Shown piece after piece: positions 38,889-47,123 of a stretch of 64,000 bases of DNA; positions within the stretch are counted from its first letter, which is position 1, and each line of letters begins with the position of its first letter. Position numbers and translations under genes: made by a program. The stretch is from NCBI GenBank assembly GCA_017399965.1, contig JAFQAP010000027.1, positions 1-64,000 of the forward strand, read 5' to 3'. The notes under the pieces were generated by a model that saw only the letters and a program-made list of their open reading frames with translations, was not told the DNA's origin and searched no databases. Source of the DNA: Clostridia bacterium. Its GTDB lineage: Bacteria; Bacillota; Clostridia; Oscillospirales; CAG-382.

Positions 38889-40970
38889 TTATACACGTCT
38901 TTTTCTGTTTTCGGAAATTACCGTCACAGCCGCGATTCCGCTTACGGACGCCAAAGCGCACCATATCCAAACGACCGAGTTATCACCCGTTTGAGGAGTT
39001 TCCGCAGTCCATTTGGCGTATATGGTAACATCTGCGGTAAGAGAAATATCGAAAGAGAATTCATTTCCCTCGGAGCAAGCTTCATCTGTATATAATCCGC
39101 CGAAAACAAAGCCCTCTTTTTCGGTATTCAACATCTCGGAAAAATCCTCTATGCCGTATATTTCACAGTAAATTTCATTTACCGAACAAAAAGCAGGCAC
39201 AAGCACCGACATATCGTAGCTCAATCCTTTAATGAAAACCTTGTAACCTTTGGGTTCAATAACAATATCTTTTGCAACGGTTTCGCCTGACAAAACGGTG
39301 CTGTATGTGTAATCGCGTTCCGAAAGCTCTCCGATAGTGCCGTTTTCCGGTGTGGAGATCATCAGTTTTTTGTCTATCTTCAAGCCCTTATAAGCAAAAA
39401 TACCGTATTTACCATTTGCTTCGATCGTAACACGTGTGCCTTCAAGCCAAGGACCGTGAGAAGCCGGAGAGACCTTGGTGCACGATATCTCTACAGAGCC
39501 GTCATAGGAATAAACACCGTCGGTATCCGCCGCTATATTCAATTCGCTGTCGGCAACCGTTATATCTCCGTGAGCATATATCCCGTCTGCGCCGGAAACG
39601 ATATAAAGGGAAGCGTTGCTTATTTTTACGCTGCCGTTTTCGGAGCACAAAGCATCGTCTGCGGTTTCCGCATTGACCGTACAACCGTCAATTATCAGAT
39701 CTCCGCCGGCGTAAATACCGTATGAGCCCATAATGCTTAAATATCCGTCTCCCGCAAAGACAACGCTGCCGTCCGTTACCACGCCGTCTCCGTATTGCTG
39801 CAGGGAGCCATCATTAAAAGCATTTTCAAGCGTATTACTGCCTTTGAGATCTATGTTGAGCGAATTTTTGCTGTAGATTACGGCAGAATATTTTTCCGTT
39901 CCGTCATCACTGCCGCCGTACACATAGCCTTCGCCTTTGTAGGAATAATCACGAAGAAACAGAGTGTTGGTTTGAGGGTCATAGGACACACATCCGTCGC
40001 CGAATACATCAGTATTGTTTTTATCTGTCACCCGCATTCCGCCCACGTATATATCATATAGCTTTATCCATTTTGCATACAAAGTTATACTGCAGCCGCC
40101 GTTACCGTTATCCTGTTCAAAGGTGAATGCGGCTCCGCCTGCGCAGTCTTCGCCGGTGCCGTCTGCTTTGGTGTTCCAACCGTCAAAGATATATCCTTCG
40201 CGTGTGGGTTGATTGCCCGAAACCGTAATGGCTGCCCCGCCGGTGTAATTGCTTGAAGGTCCGCCTTCACCGCCGTTGGCATCATAGTAAAGGGTGTTTG
40301 CCGCATGCAATATCTTTACTTTTTGTTCTTTTTCTGCGGATGCGGTGTTTTCTGTCACCTCTATTCCCGTTCCATCCTTGAGAGTTGCCGTAACCTTTAC
40401 TTTATACGTACCGCTGTCAGCCACGTTACCGTCTAAAGCCAACACGGCTTCCGTGGCGTTCTCGATGGCAGTGCCGTCTTTATACCATTGATACGTATAA
40501 TCCAGCACGTCCGTATTTTGATTGTTGACGGTTACCGTAAGTATTCTTTGGGAATTTCCCGGAACGTAATATTGATATCCGTCCGATATTGCTCCGGGAA
40601 CCTGAAGCGTGATCTTAAGAGTGGGCGCCAAGACCTTGCGCTTTATAAAAAGCGTATGGTCGTTTTCAAGAGTGACGTAAGTGAGTCTTGTTATCTTGGT
40701 GTCCGTAACATCGCCGTTTTGGTCAACCAAATACCAGTTACTGTCGCCGCCGGAAAGTCCCGTAACTGCAGAAGACGGAAGTCTTCCGTATTTTTCGCCC
40801 AAGGTTACGGTTACAGGGTCAAGCTCTGCGCCGCCGTTTGTGTTAAATCTAACCGTAACGGAAGCCGTTTCCTCTGCAGCAACGGTAAGAGCGAAGACGC
40901 ATACCGCCATTAAACTTATGCAAAGCAAAACAAAAAACAATTTTCCCGCAACACAGCTTTTTCTTTTCAT
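38889..40970 (-). CDS. Cell-wall-anchored surface protein with carbohydrate-binding beta-helix
   Basis: The product has 693 residues with a signal peptide at about 1-31. A Listeria-Bacteroides-type (Flg_new) repeat, an Ig-like segment (YTYQWYKDG...DSGTYKVKVTATL) and a second Flg_new unit (DGWNTKADGTGED) come next. A middle region of about 310-540 matches carbohydrate-binding beta-helix proteins (SAVIYSKNSLNIDLKG, DLIIDGCTVNAE, SGADGIYAHGDI). A third Flg_new unit precedes the C-terminal sorting signal: PQTGD, a hydrophobic helix and RKRRV. PQTGD in place of LPXTG suggests a variant sortase substrate; no sortase is in the window. AGGAGG precedes the ATG. Confidence 0.88.
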   Translation of the reverse strand: MKRKSCVAGKLFFVLLCISLMAVCVFALTVAAEETASVTVRFNTNGGAELDPVTVTLGEKYGRLPSSAVTGLSGGDSNWYLVDQNGDVTDTKITRLTYVTLENDHTLFIKRKVLAPTLKITLQVPGAISDGYQYYVPGNSQRILTVTVNNQNTDVLDYTYQWYKDGTAIENATEAVLALDGNVADSGTYKVKVTATLKDGTGIEVTENTASAEKEQKVKILHAANTLYYDANGGEGGPSSNYTGGAAITVSGNQPTREGYIFDGWNTKADGTGEDCAGGAAFTFEQDNGNGGCSITLYAKWIKLYDIYVGGMRVTDKNNTDVFGDGCVSYDPQTNTLFLRDYSYKGEGYVYGGSDDGTEKYSAVIYSKNSLNIDLKGSNTLENAFNDGSLQQYGDGVVTDGSVVFAGDGYLSIMGSYGIYAGGDLIIDGCTVNAETADDALCSENGSVKISNASLYIVSGADGIYAHGDITVADSELNIAADTDGVYSYDGSVEISCTKVSPASHGPWLEGTRVTIEANGKYGIFAYKGLKIDKKLMISTPENGTIGELSERDYTYSTVLSGETVAKDIVIEPKGYKVFIKGLSYDMSVLVPAFCSVNEIYCEIYGIEDFSEMLNTEKEGFVFGGLYTDEACSEGNEFSFDISLTADVTIYAKWTAETPQTGDNSVVWIWCALASVSGIAAVTVISENRKRRV

Positions 40971-41043
40971 ATCGTTCTCCTCCTGTTACAGCTTTTAAAA
41001 TTTCCCGGCAGGTACGTTATGCGCCGGACTGTATACCGAATTC

Positions 41044-41071
41044 ATTATAGCAAATAAAAAATAAAACTCAA
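41044..41071 (-). promoter_or_regulatory. Promoter of the surface protein gene
   Basis: On the minus strand TTGAGT (41066-41071), 16 bp, TATAAT (41044-41049). The leader of about 65 nt contains a CCGGC/GCCGG stem. Confidence 0.75.
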
Positions 41072-41099
41072 CAGTTTTTCAAAAATTACCCCGAGAAAC

Positions 41100-41136
41100 C
41101 ACCCCAAGAAGCCTTGCAGCTTCTCGGGGACCCCGA
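41100..41136 (+). repeat. CACCCC...GGGGACCCCGA hairpin repeat, copy 4
   Basis: The arms are AAGAAGC and GCTTCTC around CTTGCA. The A run after GACCCCGA is shared with the T tract of the lipoprotein terminator on the other strand. Confidence 0.85.
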
Positions 41137-41142
41137 AAAAAA

Positions 41143-41169
41143 ACAGCACCCACAAAAAGTGAGTGCTGT
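41143..41169 (-). terminator. Terminator after the 41174-42211 lipoprotein
   Basis: ACAGCACCCAC (41143-41153) pairs with GTGAGTGCTGT (41159-41169, one mismatch) and eight T follow on the minus strand. Confidence 0.9.
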
Positions 41170-41173
41170 GATT

Positions 41174-42211
41174 TTAAGGTTTTTCGATTTCGCTTCCGCC
41201 CCATTCAACCACGGTAAAGCCTTGGCGGGTGAAGGGAATAAAGCTTTGGGGCGGGATATCCACATACGTGTCGGAGGCGTAATATGTCATAAACACGCGG
41301 AGCAGGCTATCGGGCGCAGGGGAAATATCCAAAACCGCGCCGTTTGTGTATGTATCTGTTTGGAAAGAGATTACGTTATAAGGGTTATCCTGCATACGGG
41401 GCAGCCAGTACACGATAAACTCGTTGGCTTCACGGGGAGTGAGCCCTTGGTAGGCAAGCGCCCATTCCAGGAAGGACGCGGTATCCTCACCTCGGACACA
41501 AAAGCCTTTGGAAAGATCCCAATCGCCGTATTGGACACCTTCCCAGTACAGAGCGTAGTATTCCTTACCGTCGGGGAAAACGAGAGTTCCGTCGGGGTAT
41601 GCTGTGAAATTATCCCAGCCCTTGCCGTAATCCGGGTAAGTGCAGGTTAGAGCGCCGTTTAAAGTAAGCTTAACGGAGCAAACCGTGGGTACTTGAGGGT
41701 ATAAGTATATAATGGGTTTTTCGGGGGCATCAATCGCCATAGGGTGTATTTCCTTGGCTGTTACTCTTGCGTATTTTGCGGGATCTTTAGGGTAATGCAC
41801 AATCAAAGCGTTCGCTCGTATTGAATCACCGACGCACCATTCATCCGCCTGATCGGTAATAACGTACACAAATTCGCCCCACGTTTCTTTTGAACTGGGA
41901 GCAACTACTTCAAGAAGCAAAGCGTTGGTAAGTTTACCGACAATCACACCGTAAACAAAATAGTCGCCATCTACCTCCTCAATGCACTCCACTTCATCGT
42001 CGGAAAGAGGCGGCAGTTCTTGGAGAACCTCCGAATTTTCGTCGGGAACAACGCTTTCTTCGGGAGCAACGCTTTCTTCGGGAATTGAAGAAACATTACT
42101 TACTTCGCTTTGCACAGAGGTATCCGAAATATTGCTTTTTCCTTCTTCGCAAGCGCAAAGGACACCAAGACAAAGCAAAAGGGAAAGAAAGATGCAAATA
42201 TACTTTTTCAT
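41174..42211 (-). CDS. Lipoprotein of unknown function with KPIIYLYP domain
   Basis: The product has 345 residues. The lipobox is LCAC (Cys21), then a Ser/Glu/Pro linker with near repeats PEESVAPEESVVPDE to about residue 60. An OB-like small domain follows (YFVYGVIVGKLTNALLLEVV). The larger domain begins at EKPIIYLYPQVP and includes TYPDYGKGWDNFTAYPDGTL and YALYWEG, a combination I know from uncharacterised Gram-positive lipoproteins. The end has PRMQDNPYNVISF. Function is unknown. It has its own upstream region, with a GTAACC-T5 motif of ECF type, and a strong terminator. Confidence 0.82.
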   Translation of the reverse strand: MKKYICIFLSLLLCLGVLCACEEGKSNISDTSVQSEVSNVSSIPEESVAPEESVVPDENSEVLQELPPLSDDEVECIEEVDGDYFVYGVIVGKLTNALLLEVVAPSSKETWGEFVYVITDQADEWCVGDSIRANALIVHYPKDPAKYARVTAKEIHPMAIDAPEKPIIYLYPQVPTVCSVKLTLNGALTCTYPDYGKGWDNFTAYPDGTLVFPDGKEYYALYWEGVQYGDWDLSKGFCVRGEDTASFLEWALAYQGLTPREANEFIVYWLPRMQDNPYNVISFQTDTYTNGAVLDISPAPDSLLRVFMTYYASDTYVDIPPQSFIPFTRQGFTVVEWGGSEIEKP

Positions 42212-42239
42212 AAAACATACTCCTTTCGGTCAGTTTCAT

Positions 42240-42275
42240 ATATAATACTTTGCAAAGCCCAAAAAGGTTACAAAG
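42240..42275 (-). promoter_or_regulatory. Possible ECF-sigma promoter of the KPIIYLYP lipoprotein
   Basis: On the minus strand TTTGTAACCTTTTTGG (GTAACC at 42266-42271) recalls ECF -35 elements, and a TATTATATAT tract lies about 17 bp later. No good sigma-A -35 is placed for it. The sigma gene's own upstream region has the related TTGCAACCGTTTTTG. Confidence 0.4.
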
Positions 42276-42279
42276 ATTT

Positions 42280-42699
42280 TTACTGATTTTCGGAAACGGT
42301 TTGGGGTGTATTCTCTTTACTGCGCTTTATTTTATTATATATTTTAAAAGCACACATTGTCAACAATGAAAGTATAAGAGAAATCAAATAGAAAACACAT
42401 AAATAAAAACCGAAAAGAAATATATTATTACTAAAAGTTGACGAAAACACACCTATGGTTGATATCAGCAAAACAGCACCTGTAATGAGATGCGGATAAA
42501 AAACACTGCGATAAACACAATATGTGAGAATGCCGTGAATGCTCAGATAGATCAGACAGAACAGCAAATCCCCTAACACAAGAGGAATAAGCCCCAAATC
42601 CTTAGAATCACCAATAATCAGCATATTTACAATATGAACAACGCTAAACAAAACATCGATCAAAAATAATACCCAATAATTTGTCTTTATTTTTTTCAA
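42280..42699 (-). CDS. Four-helix membrane protein of unknown function
   Basis: The product has 139 residues with four hydrophobic helices (about 8-28, 37-60, 66-88, 93-118) and a short charged C-terminal tail. No conserved catalytic or binding motif is visible. It is the last gene of the operon 44181-42280, 31 bp after the GNAT gene. The composition is more A/T-rich than its neighbours. The family is not recognised. Confidence 0.7.
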   Translation of the reverse strand: MKKIKTNYWVLFLIDVLFSVVHIVNMLIIGDSKDLGLIPLVLGDLLFCLIYLSIHGILTYCVYRSVFYPHLITGAVLLISTIGVFSSTFSNNIFLFGFYLCVFYLISLILSLLTMCAFKIYNKIKRSKENTPQTVSENQ

Positions 42700-42730
42700 A
42701 ACATTTCACTACCTTTATACATTAAAGTTT

Positions 42731-43252
42731 TCACAAAGTTATCCAATACCGCTGAACAACACCGCATTCGCCGAGACTTGCATCATACGTAATTTCGTTT
42801 TCCAAAACGCCGCCGTTTTTGATAATGGTGCGTTGGGACGGGTAATTGGTTTTATTGCAGGTGATAAGCACCTTTTCTTCCCCGTACTCTTTGCAAACGG
42901 GCAATAAAAGCTTTAGCATTTGGGTTGCATACCCTTTTCTGCGCTCACTCGGCAAAATGCTGTAACCGATATTCCCGCCGTATTTCAGTAAAAACGGGGT
43001 TAAGGGACGGCGGTAGTCGATAATACCCACCACCTTGTTGTCCTCCTTTCGGACAGCCAAAAACACCTCCGAGGGCACGTAGCCCTTTTTCTTTAAGCGG
43101 GTATCAAAATCAAGCCACTCTTCATAGGTTTCTGTTTCTTCCAGACCTGCGCAGCCATCGAAAGAATCGCCGTTTTTTGCCATTTCTTCTTTATATGCCA
43201 TAACTTGTTCTGCGTGTTCCGCCCGAGGTCTTACCAAAATAAGTTCGTCCAT
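42731..43252 (-). CDS. GNAT family N-acetyltransferase
   Basis: The product has 173 residues. The acetyl-CoA pyrophosphate-binding motif appears in LPSERRKGYATQMLKLLLP (Q/R-x-x-G-x-A form). The preceding strand NIGYSILP and the following VLITCNKTNYPSQRTI are as expected for the RimI-like GNAT fold. The N-terminus LVRPRAEHAEQVMAYKEEM is typical of a subgroup often annotated as acetyltransferases of unknown substrate. It lies 20 bp downstream of tag in an operon; no metabolic link is evident. Confidence 0.9.
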   Translation of the reverse strand: MDELILVRPRAEHAEQVMAYKEEMAKNGDSFDGCAGLEETETYEEWLDFDTRLKKKGYVPSEVFLAVRKEDNKVVGIIDYRRPLTPFLLKYGGNIGYSILPSERRKGYATQMLKLLLPVCKEYGEEKVLITCNKTNYPSQRTIIKNGGVLENEITYDASLGECGVVQRYWITL

Positions 43253-43272
43253 TTATTCTTCCTCTGTAACAC

Positions 43273-43830
43273 CTATTGCCCGTGGTTTTTGTATAAAAAA
43301 CATTCTTTTTCGTGGGAATATATTATCCCCACAGCCTGCAGATAGGAATATATAATAACCGTGCCGACAAACTTCATTCCCCTGCTTTGCAGATCACGGG
43401 AAACAGAATCCGACAGCCTATTTGAAGTCTTATCCGTTTCGTAAATAATATCGCCCTTGGTAAAGGTCTTTAAATAGTTATAAAAAGAACCGTATTCCAA
43501 AACGATCTCTTTAAATATCCTGCTGTTTGCGATGCTTGCCTGTATTTTGCGTTTATTTCTTATAATACCTTTATGGGAGAGAAGCTCGTTTATCTTTTCT
43601 TCGCCGTATAAAACGACCTTTTCTATATCAAAATTATCATACGCTTTGCGAAAACTTTCTCTTTTGTTTAAAACACACTCCCACGAAAGCCCCGCCTGAA
43701 AAGACTCGAGCAAAAGCATTTCGTACAGATATTTATCTTCAAAATTCGGCACGCACCACTCAGCATCGTGGTATTCCACGTACAGCGGGTTATTTAAATT
43801 GCACCACTTGCATCTTTTTTTGTTTTCCAT
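43273..43830 (-). CDS. tag: DNA-3-methyladenine glycosylase I
   Basis: This base-excision repair enzyme removes 3-methyladenine from alkylated DNA. At 185 residues it is full length. The N-terminal RCKWCNLNNPLYVEYHDAEWC carries zinc-ligand Cys and His residues and the substrate-contacting segment. FQAGLSWECVLNKRESFRKAYDNFD and GIIRNKRKIQASIANSR are hallmark regions, with the Glu in the first expected to contact the base. It lies between a small membrane protein and a GNAT gene, in an operon with a sigma-A promoter. Confidence 0.95.
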   Translation of the reverse strand: MENKKRCKWCNLNNPLYVEYHDAEWCVPNFEDKYLYEMLLLESFQAGLSWECVLNKRESFRKAYDNFDIEKVVLYGEEKINELLSHKGIIRNKRKIQASIANSRIFKEIVLEYGSFYNYLKTFTKGDIIYETDKTSNRLSDSVSRDLQSRGMKFVGTVIIYSYLQAVGIIYSHEKECFLYKNHGQ

Positions 43831-43842
43831 ACAACAAGCTCT

Positions 43843-44181
43843 TTAAATTAAAATATAAAACAATGGACCCAGCAAAAGAAAAATTACGGACCAAATACAC
43901 ACGGACACTATGGAAATAATTTTTATAGCACGGTTTGGGGATATTTTTATATTCATAAGCGAACAGAAAAAGCCGACAGAGGCAATAAAACCGCTAATAA
44001 TAACAGTTCCGAAGTACAAATACACAATTAAAACTATCGCACCAAGTCCGTTGCCGGGCAACTCACCCTTGCTTTCAATTTCGTTAACCAACATATCGAA
44101 ACCGACAATCAGCCCAACCTCGCAAACAAACGAAATGCATATTATACACAAAAGTATGATCGACCACACTTTTTTGTTCAT
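43843..44181 (-). CDS. Small membrane protein with three hydrophobic segments
   Basis: The start is ATG 44181 (MNKKVWSIILLCIICIS), 6 nt after GGAGGT; a frame from 44280 would begin upstream of the promoter. The product has 112 residues, with helices at about 6-27, 45-75 and 88-110. There is no recognisable motif. It is the first gene of the operon 44181-42280, 12 bp before tag. Its relation to the four-helix protein at the other end of the operon is not clear. Confidence 0.72.
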   Translation of the reverse strand: MNKKVWSIILLCIICISFVCEVGLIVGFDMLVNEIESKGELPGNGLGAIVLIVYLYFGTVIISGFIASVGFFCSLMNIKISPNRAIKIISIVSVCIWSVIFLLLGPLFYILI

Positions 44182-44233
44182 AAAAACACCTCCGTTAAAT
44201 TCGGTTTTGTGGAATAGGTTTCCAACCGCCTTT

Positions 44234-44262
44234 ATTATATCACAAAGCAAAACAGATGTAAA
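44234..44262 (-). promoter_or_regulatory. Promoter of the 44181-42280 operon
   Basis: On the minus strand TTTACA (44257-44262), 17 bp, TATAAT (44234-44239). Confidence 0.82.
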
Positions 44263-44278
44263 TAGGCTCTGAAAAAGC

Positions 44279-44302
44279 AAAAAAGCCCTGCAAAGCAGAG
44301 TC
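44279..44302 (-). terminator. Terminator beyond the palindrome array
   Basis: On the minus strand CTCTGC, TTT and GCAGGG form a 6-bp stem with one wobble, then CTTTTTT. It would stop any read-through from rpsI across the array. Confidence 0.6.
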
Positions 44303-44338
44303 TTTTGTATATCCTATAAGAATCGTTATAACTCATAT

Positions 44339-44502
44339 GTGAAGTTTTTGCTAAAGCAAAAGTGAAGTTGCTGCGCAGTGAAGTTTAGGCTTATGCCTAA
44401 GTGAAGTTAAGTTTGCCGCTTTGCAGTAATGCAAAACTTCACTCACGAAGTGAACTTCACTATCGAAGATAACTTCACTTGCCCTTTGGGGCAAACTTAG
44501 TT
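44339..44502. repeat. Array 1: GTGAAGTT/AACTTCAC units alternating with variable palindromes
   Basis: The left half has GTGAAGTT at 44339, 44362, 44378 and 44401. The right half has AACTTCAC at 44435, 44453 and 44471, ending in ACTTAGTT. Between them are unrelated short palindromes such as TTTGCTAAAGCAAA, CTGCGCAG, TTAGGCTTATGCCTAA, TCACGAAGTGA and TATCGAAGATA. The whole array is roughly symmetrical. Confidence 0.85.
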
Positions 44503-44533
44503 ATTTACCTATAGATAATCACCTCAAGAAAAA

Positions 44534-44561
44534 ACAACACCCACAAAACTGCAGGTGTTGT
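44534..44561 (-). terminator. Terminator of rplM-rpsI
   Basis: ACAACACC (44534-44541) pairs with GGTGTTGT (44554-44561); on the minus strand TTTTTCTT follows. Confidence 0.88.
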
Positions 44562-44581
44562 AAAAAGCATATTGTTGTTTT

Positions 44582-44989
44582 TTATCTCTTGGAGAACTGG
44601 CTTGCGCGACGAGCAGCCTTCAAGCCGTACTTCTTTCTTTCCTTCATACGAGGGTCACGAGTGAGAAGGCCTGCCTTCTTGAGAGAAGGACGGTATGCAG
44701 CTTCGTCTGCCTGGGTAAGAGCGCGAGCGATGCCGTGTCTTACTGCGCCTGCCTGACCGGAAATACCGCCGCCGTTAACTTTGCAGATAACGTCGAACTT
44801 ACCAAGGGTATTGGTAACGTTGAAAGGCTGACGAACTACCAGCTTAAGGGTTTCAAGACCGAAATAATCGTCTATATCTCTGCCGTTAACGGTGATAACG
44901 CCGGTACCGGGAACGATACGTACTCTTGCAACACTGGACTTTCTTCTGCCGGTGCCGTAGAAATAGGGTTTTGCGGGTGTATAAGTCAT
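44582..44989 (-). CDS. rpsI: 30S ribosomal protein S9
   Basis: This small-subunit head protein has a C-terminal tail that reaches the P-site tRNA. At 135 residues it is full length. The family features [44 protein letters not shown] and the ending [16 protein letters not shown] are all clear, and the final Lys-Arg is the one that contacts tRNA. It follows rplM after 16 bp, the near-universal arrangement. Confidence 0.98.
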   Translation of the reverse strand: MTYTPAKPYFYGTGRRKSSVARVRIVPGTGVITVNGRDIDDYFGLETLKLVVRQPFNVTNTLGKFDVICKVNGGGISGQAGAVRHGIARALTQADEAAYRPSLKKAGLLTRDPRMKERKKYGLKAARRASQFSKR

Positions 44990-45005
44990 TGTTTTGCTCC
45001 TCCTA

Positions 45006-45437
45006 TTACTTTACTTCAACAACGATAGGCTGCTGAGCCTGCTGTTCGTGTTCTGCGCCCTTGTATACTCTGAGGCGAGCAAAGGATGCGTCACCCAGCT
45101 TGTTCTTGGGAAGCATACCCTTAACTGCAAGGGATACTGCCATTTCGGGCTTGGTTCTCATAAGAGTGCTGTACTTAACAGCCTTGAGACCGCCTACGTA
45201 GCCGCTGTGATGATAATAGGTCTTCTGTTCAAGTTTTTTGCCGGTGAGAACAACCTTCTCTGCGTTGATAACGATTACGCAATCACCGCAATCAACGTGA
45301 GGGGTGTATTCGGGCTTATGCTTACCGTTAAGGATGGTAGCAGCGGTAACAGCAACCTTGCCGAGAGTCTTGCCTGCGGCGTCGATTACATACCACTTGC
45401 GGTTCACATCTTCGGTTTTGAGCATGAATGTGGACAT
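45006..45437 (-). CDS. rplM: 50S ribosomal protein L13
   Basis: This early-assembly protein of the large subunit has 143 residues. [54 protein letters not shown] and [23 protein letters not shown] are family hallmarks. It is the first gene of the rplM-rpsI operon with GGAGG before the ATG. The leader is only about 40 nt, and I see no convincing autoregulatory L13 structure in it. Confidence 0.98.
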   Translation of the reverse strand: MSTFMLKTEDVNRKWYVIDAAGKTLGKVAVTAATILNGKHKPEYTPHVDCGDCVIVINAEKVVLTGKKLEQKTYYHHSGYVGGLKAVKYSTLMRTKPEMAVSLAVKGMLPKNKLGDASFARLRVYKGAEHEQQAQQPIVVEVK

Positions 45438-45482
45438 GAGAAAATTCCTCCGTTTTTATACTATCTTTTTTCGTGCCCTGCC

Positions 45483-45510
45483 ATTATACCACGCAAAAAT
45501 AAAATGTCAA
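45483..45510 (-). promoter_or_regulatory. Promoter of rplM-rpsI
   Basis: On the minus strand TTGACA (45505-45510), 16 bp, TATAAT (45483-45488). Confidence 0.85.
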
Positions 45511-45613
45511 TAGGTTTTTTATAATTTTTTTAAGTTTTCTTTTGTTTTCTTTAATTTTCTTTATTTTTCTTTAATTTTGTAAAACGCAAAACACGTTTTT
45601 ACGCCTTTTTGTG

Positions 45614-45642
45614 TTGATTTTATTAAAAAGCCATTGTATAAT
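45614..45642 (+). promoter_or_regulatory. Promoter of the TtcA-like gene and comF
   Basis: TTGATT (45614-45619), 17 bp, TATAAT (45637-45642). The stretch at 45520-45590 before it is a run of TTTTCTTTA-like repeats with no other feature. Confidence 0.85.
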
Positions 45643-45666
45643 ACCTTTTGAAAGGCTGGGAAGCGT

Positions 45667-46425
45667 ATGATAGAATTTGACGGAATACAAAAAATGCTGG
45701 GCTATACCCGCCGCGCCTGCGCGGATTATAATATGATCGAGGACGGGGACAGGATAGCCATAGGTGTTTCCGGCGGCAAGGATTCTCTGGCGCTGCTCTG
45801 CTTTATGGCAAAGCTTAAGCGGTTTTACGAAAAGAAATACGAAATCGTTGCCGTTACTCTGGATGCGGGTTTCCCCGGCGCAGACCTTTCAAATATAACC
45901 GAGCTTTGCCGGGGGCTGGAGATAGAGCATCATATAATCCACACGGATATTTACGATATAGTATTCAATATAAGGAAGGAAAAGTTCCCCTGCTCTTTGT
46001 GTGCGAACCTGCGCAGAGGTGCTTTGAACACCGCCGCAAAGGAGCTCGGTTGCAACAAGGTGGCGTTGGGACACCATTTTGACGACACGGTGGAAACTCT
46101 TATAATGAATCTGTTTATAGAGGGCAGGTTCGGTTGCTTTTCACCCGTAACGTACCTTGACCGTATCGGTGTAACGGTTATACGTCCTCTTATCTACTGT
46201 CCCGAAAAAGAGATTATAGGTTTTATAAACAAAAACAAGATTAAAGTTTCCCCCAAGTATTGCCCTGCGGACGGGACCACCCGCAGAGAGGATACAAAGT
46301 TAATGCTGGAGGAAATGTCCAAAAACGACAGACACTTAAAGACCCGGTTATTCGGCGCTCTTGAGCGAAGCGGAAAGGACGGCTGGAGCGTGCATGAAAG
46401 ACAGCGCAGAACGAAATCTCAATAG
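45667..46425 (+). CDS. PP-loop ATPase of the TtcA family (tRNA thiolation)
   Basis: TtcA-type enzymes activate a tRNA base with ATP and insert sulfur, usually at C32, using a 4Fe-4S cluster. The product has 252 residues. The PP-loop is GVSGGKDSLALL at about 33-44. The cluster cysteines are CSLCANLRRG (C-x2-C) and a later Cys in KYCPADGTTRRED. ALGHHFDDTVETLIMNLF is the family core. Several related thiolases share these motifs, so the modified position is not certain. A clear promoter precedes it, and comF begins 31 nt inside its 3' end. Confidence 0.9.
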   Translation: MIEFDGIQKMLGYTRRACADYNMIEDGDRIAIGVSGGKDSLALLCFMAKLKRFYEKKYEIVAVTLDAGFPGADLSNITELCRGLEIEHHIIHTDIYDIVFNIRKEKFPCSLCANLRRGALNTAAKELGCNKVALGHHFDDTVETLIMNLFIEGRFGCFSPVTYLDRIGVTVIRPLIYCPEKEIIGFINKNKIKVSPKYCPADGTTRREDTKLMLEEMSKNDRHLKTRLFGALERSGKDGWSVHERQRRTKSQ

Positions 46426-47086
46426 GCTCACCGATCTGTTCTTCGCCCCTTTTTGTTGCTCCTGCGGGGACAGGGCAGCGGACAGCGCGCTTCCCTTTTG
46501 CAAGGATTGCATTAAGGATTTTCAGGTGTCCCTTGTAAAGGATTGCCCCGAATGCGGCTGTAAAAGAAGCGGGTGCTCCTGCGAAAAAAGCGGAAATACG
46601 GTGTTTTTGTTTTATTACGATACCCACGCCGAAAAGCGGATAATACTTAATTTAAAGCAAAATCCCGATAAACGCACCGCCCGTTTTCTGGGAAAATTAT
46701 TGGCGGAAAAGGTTAAAAGAGAGAAAAGCACGGGATTTGATTGCGTTGCATACGTGCCCAGAAGCCCCAAAAACGTGAGAATTCACGGCGGAGATCAATC
46801 CCGTCTTATAGCTGCGGGAGTGGCGGAGGGTTTGGGAATTCCGTTAAGACCCCTTCTTGCGCGCCGTGAAAAGCGGGCTTCCGACCAAAAGCTGTTGGAC
46901 GCTGTGGAAAGAAGAAAAAACGTAAAAAACGTTTTCTTTCCCGCAAAAGAAGCAGCCGATTACCGCAGAGTACTGCTTATCGACGACGTGACCACCACGG
47001 GTTCCACCATAGACGAATGTGCGGATATTTTAAGAGAAGCGGGCGTAAAGCAAGTAGTAAAAGCGGTATTGGCAAGAACCCCGTAG
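46394..47086 (+). CDS. ComF family phosphoribosyltransferase-like protein
   Basis: The ATG at 46394 (MKDSAERNLNRL) has GGAG 6 nt upstream, giving 230 residues; the frame from 46361 is less likely. The N-terminal zinc ribbon is CCSCGDRAADSALPFCKDC and CPECGCKRSGCSC. The phosphoribosyltransferase fold ends in the PRPP signature VLLIDDVTTTGST. ComF helps DNA uptake and recombination in competent bacteria, but the family is also present in non-competent species. No other competence gene is nearby. It overlaps the TtcA-like gene. Confidence 0.92.
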   Translation: MKDSAERNLNRLTDLFFAPFCCSCGDRAADSALPFCKDCIKDFQVSLVKDCPECGCKRSGCSCEKSGNTVFLFYYDTHAEKRIILNLKQNPDKRTARFLGKLLAEKVKREKSTGFDCVAYVPRSPKNVRIHGGDQSRLIAAGVAEGLGIPLRPLLARREKRASDQKLLDAVERRKNVKNVFFPAKEAADYRRVLLIDDVTTTGSTIDECADILREAGVKQVVKAVLARTP

Positions 47087-47123
47087 GGCAAGCAAAACAA
47101 CTTTTACAAATATTTTCCCGTTT

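Noticed and set aside
44339..44502. CRISPR array
   Set aside because: Units are only 8-9 nt, change strand midway, and the spacers are palindromes of 8-17 nt. No cas gene is present.
45520..45595. T-rich TTTTCTTTA repeats as a functional repeat
   Set aside because: Low-complexity sequence between two divergent promoters with no regular period or symmetry.
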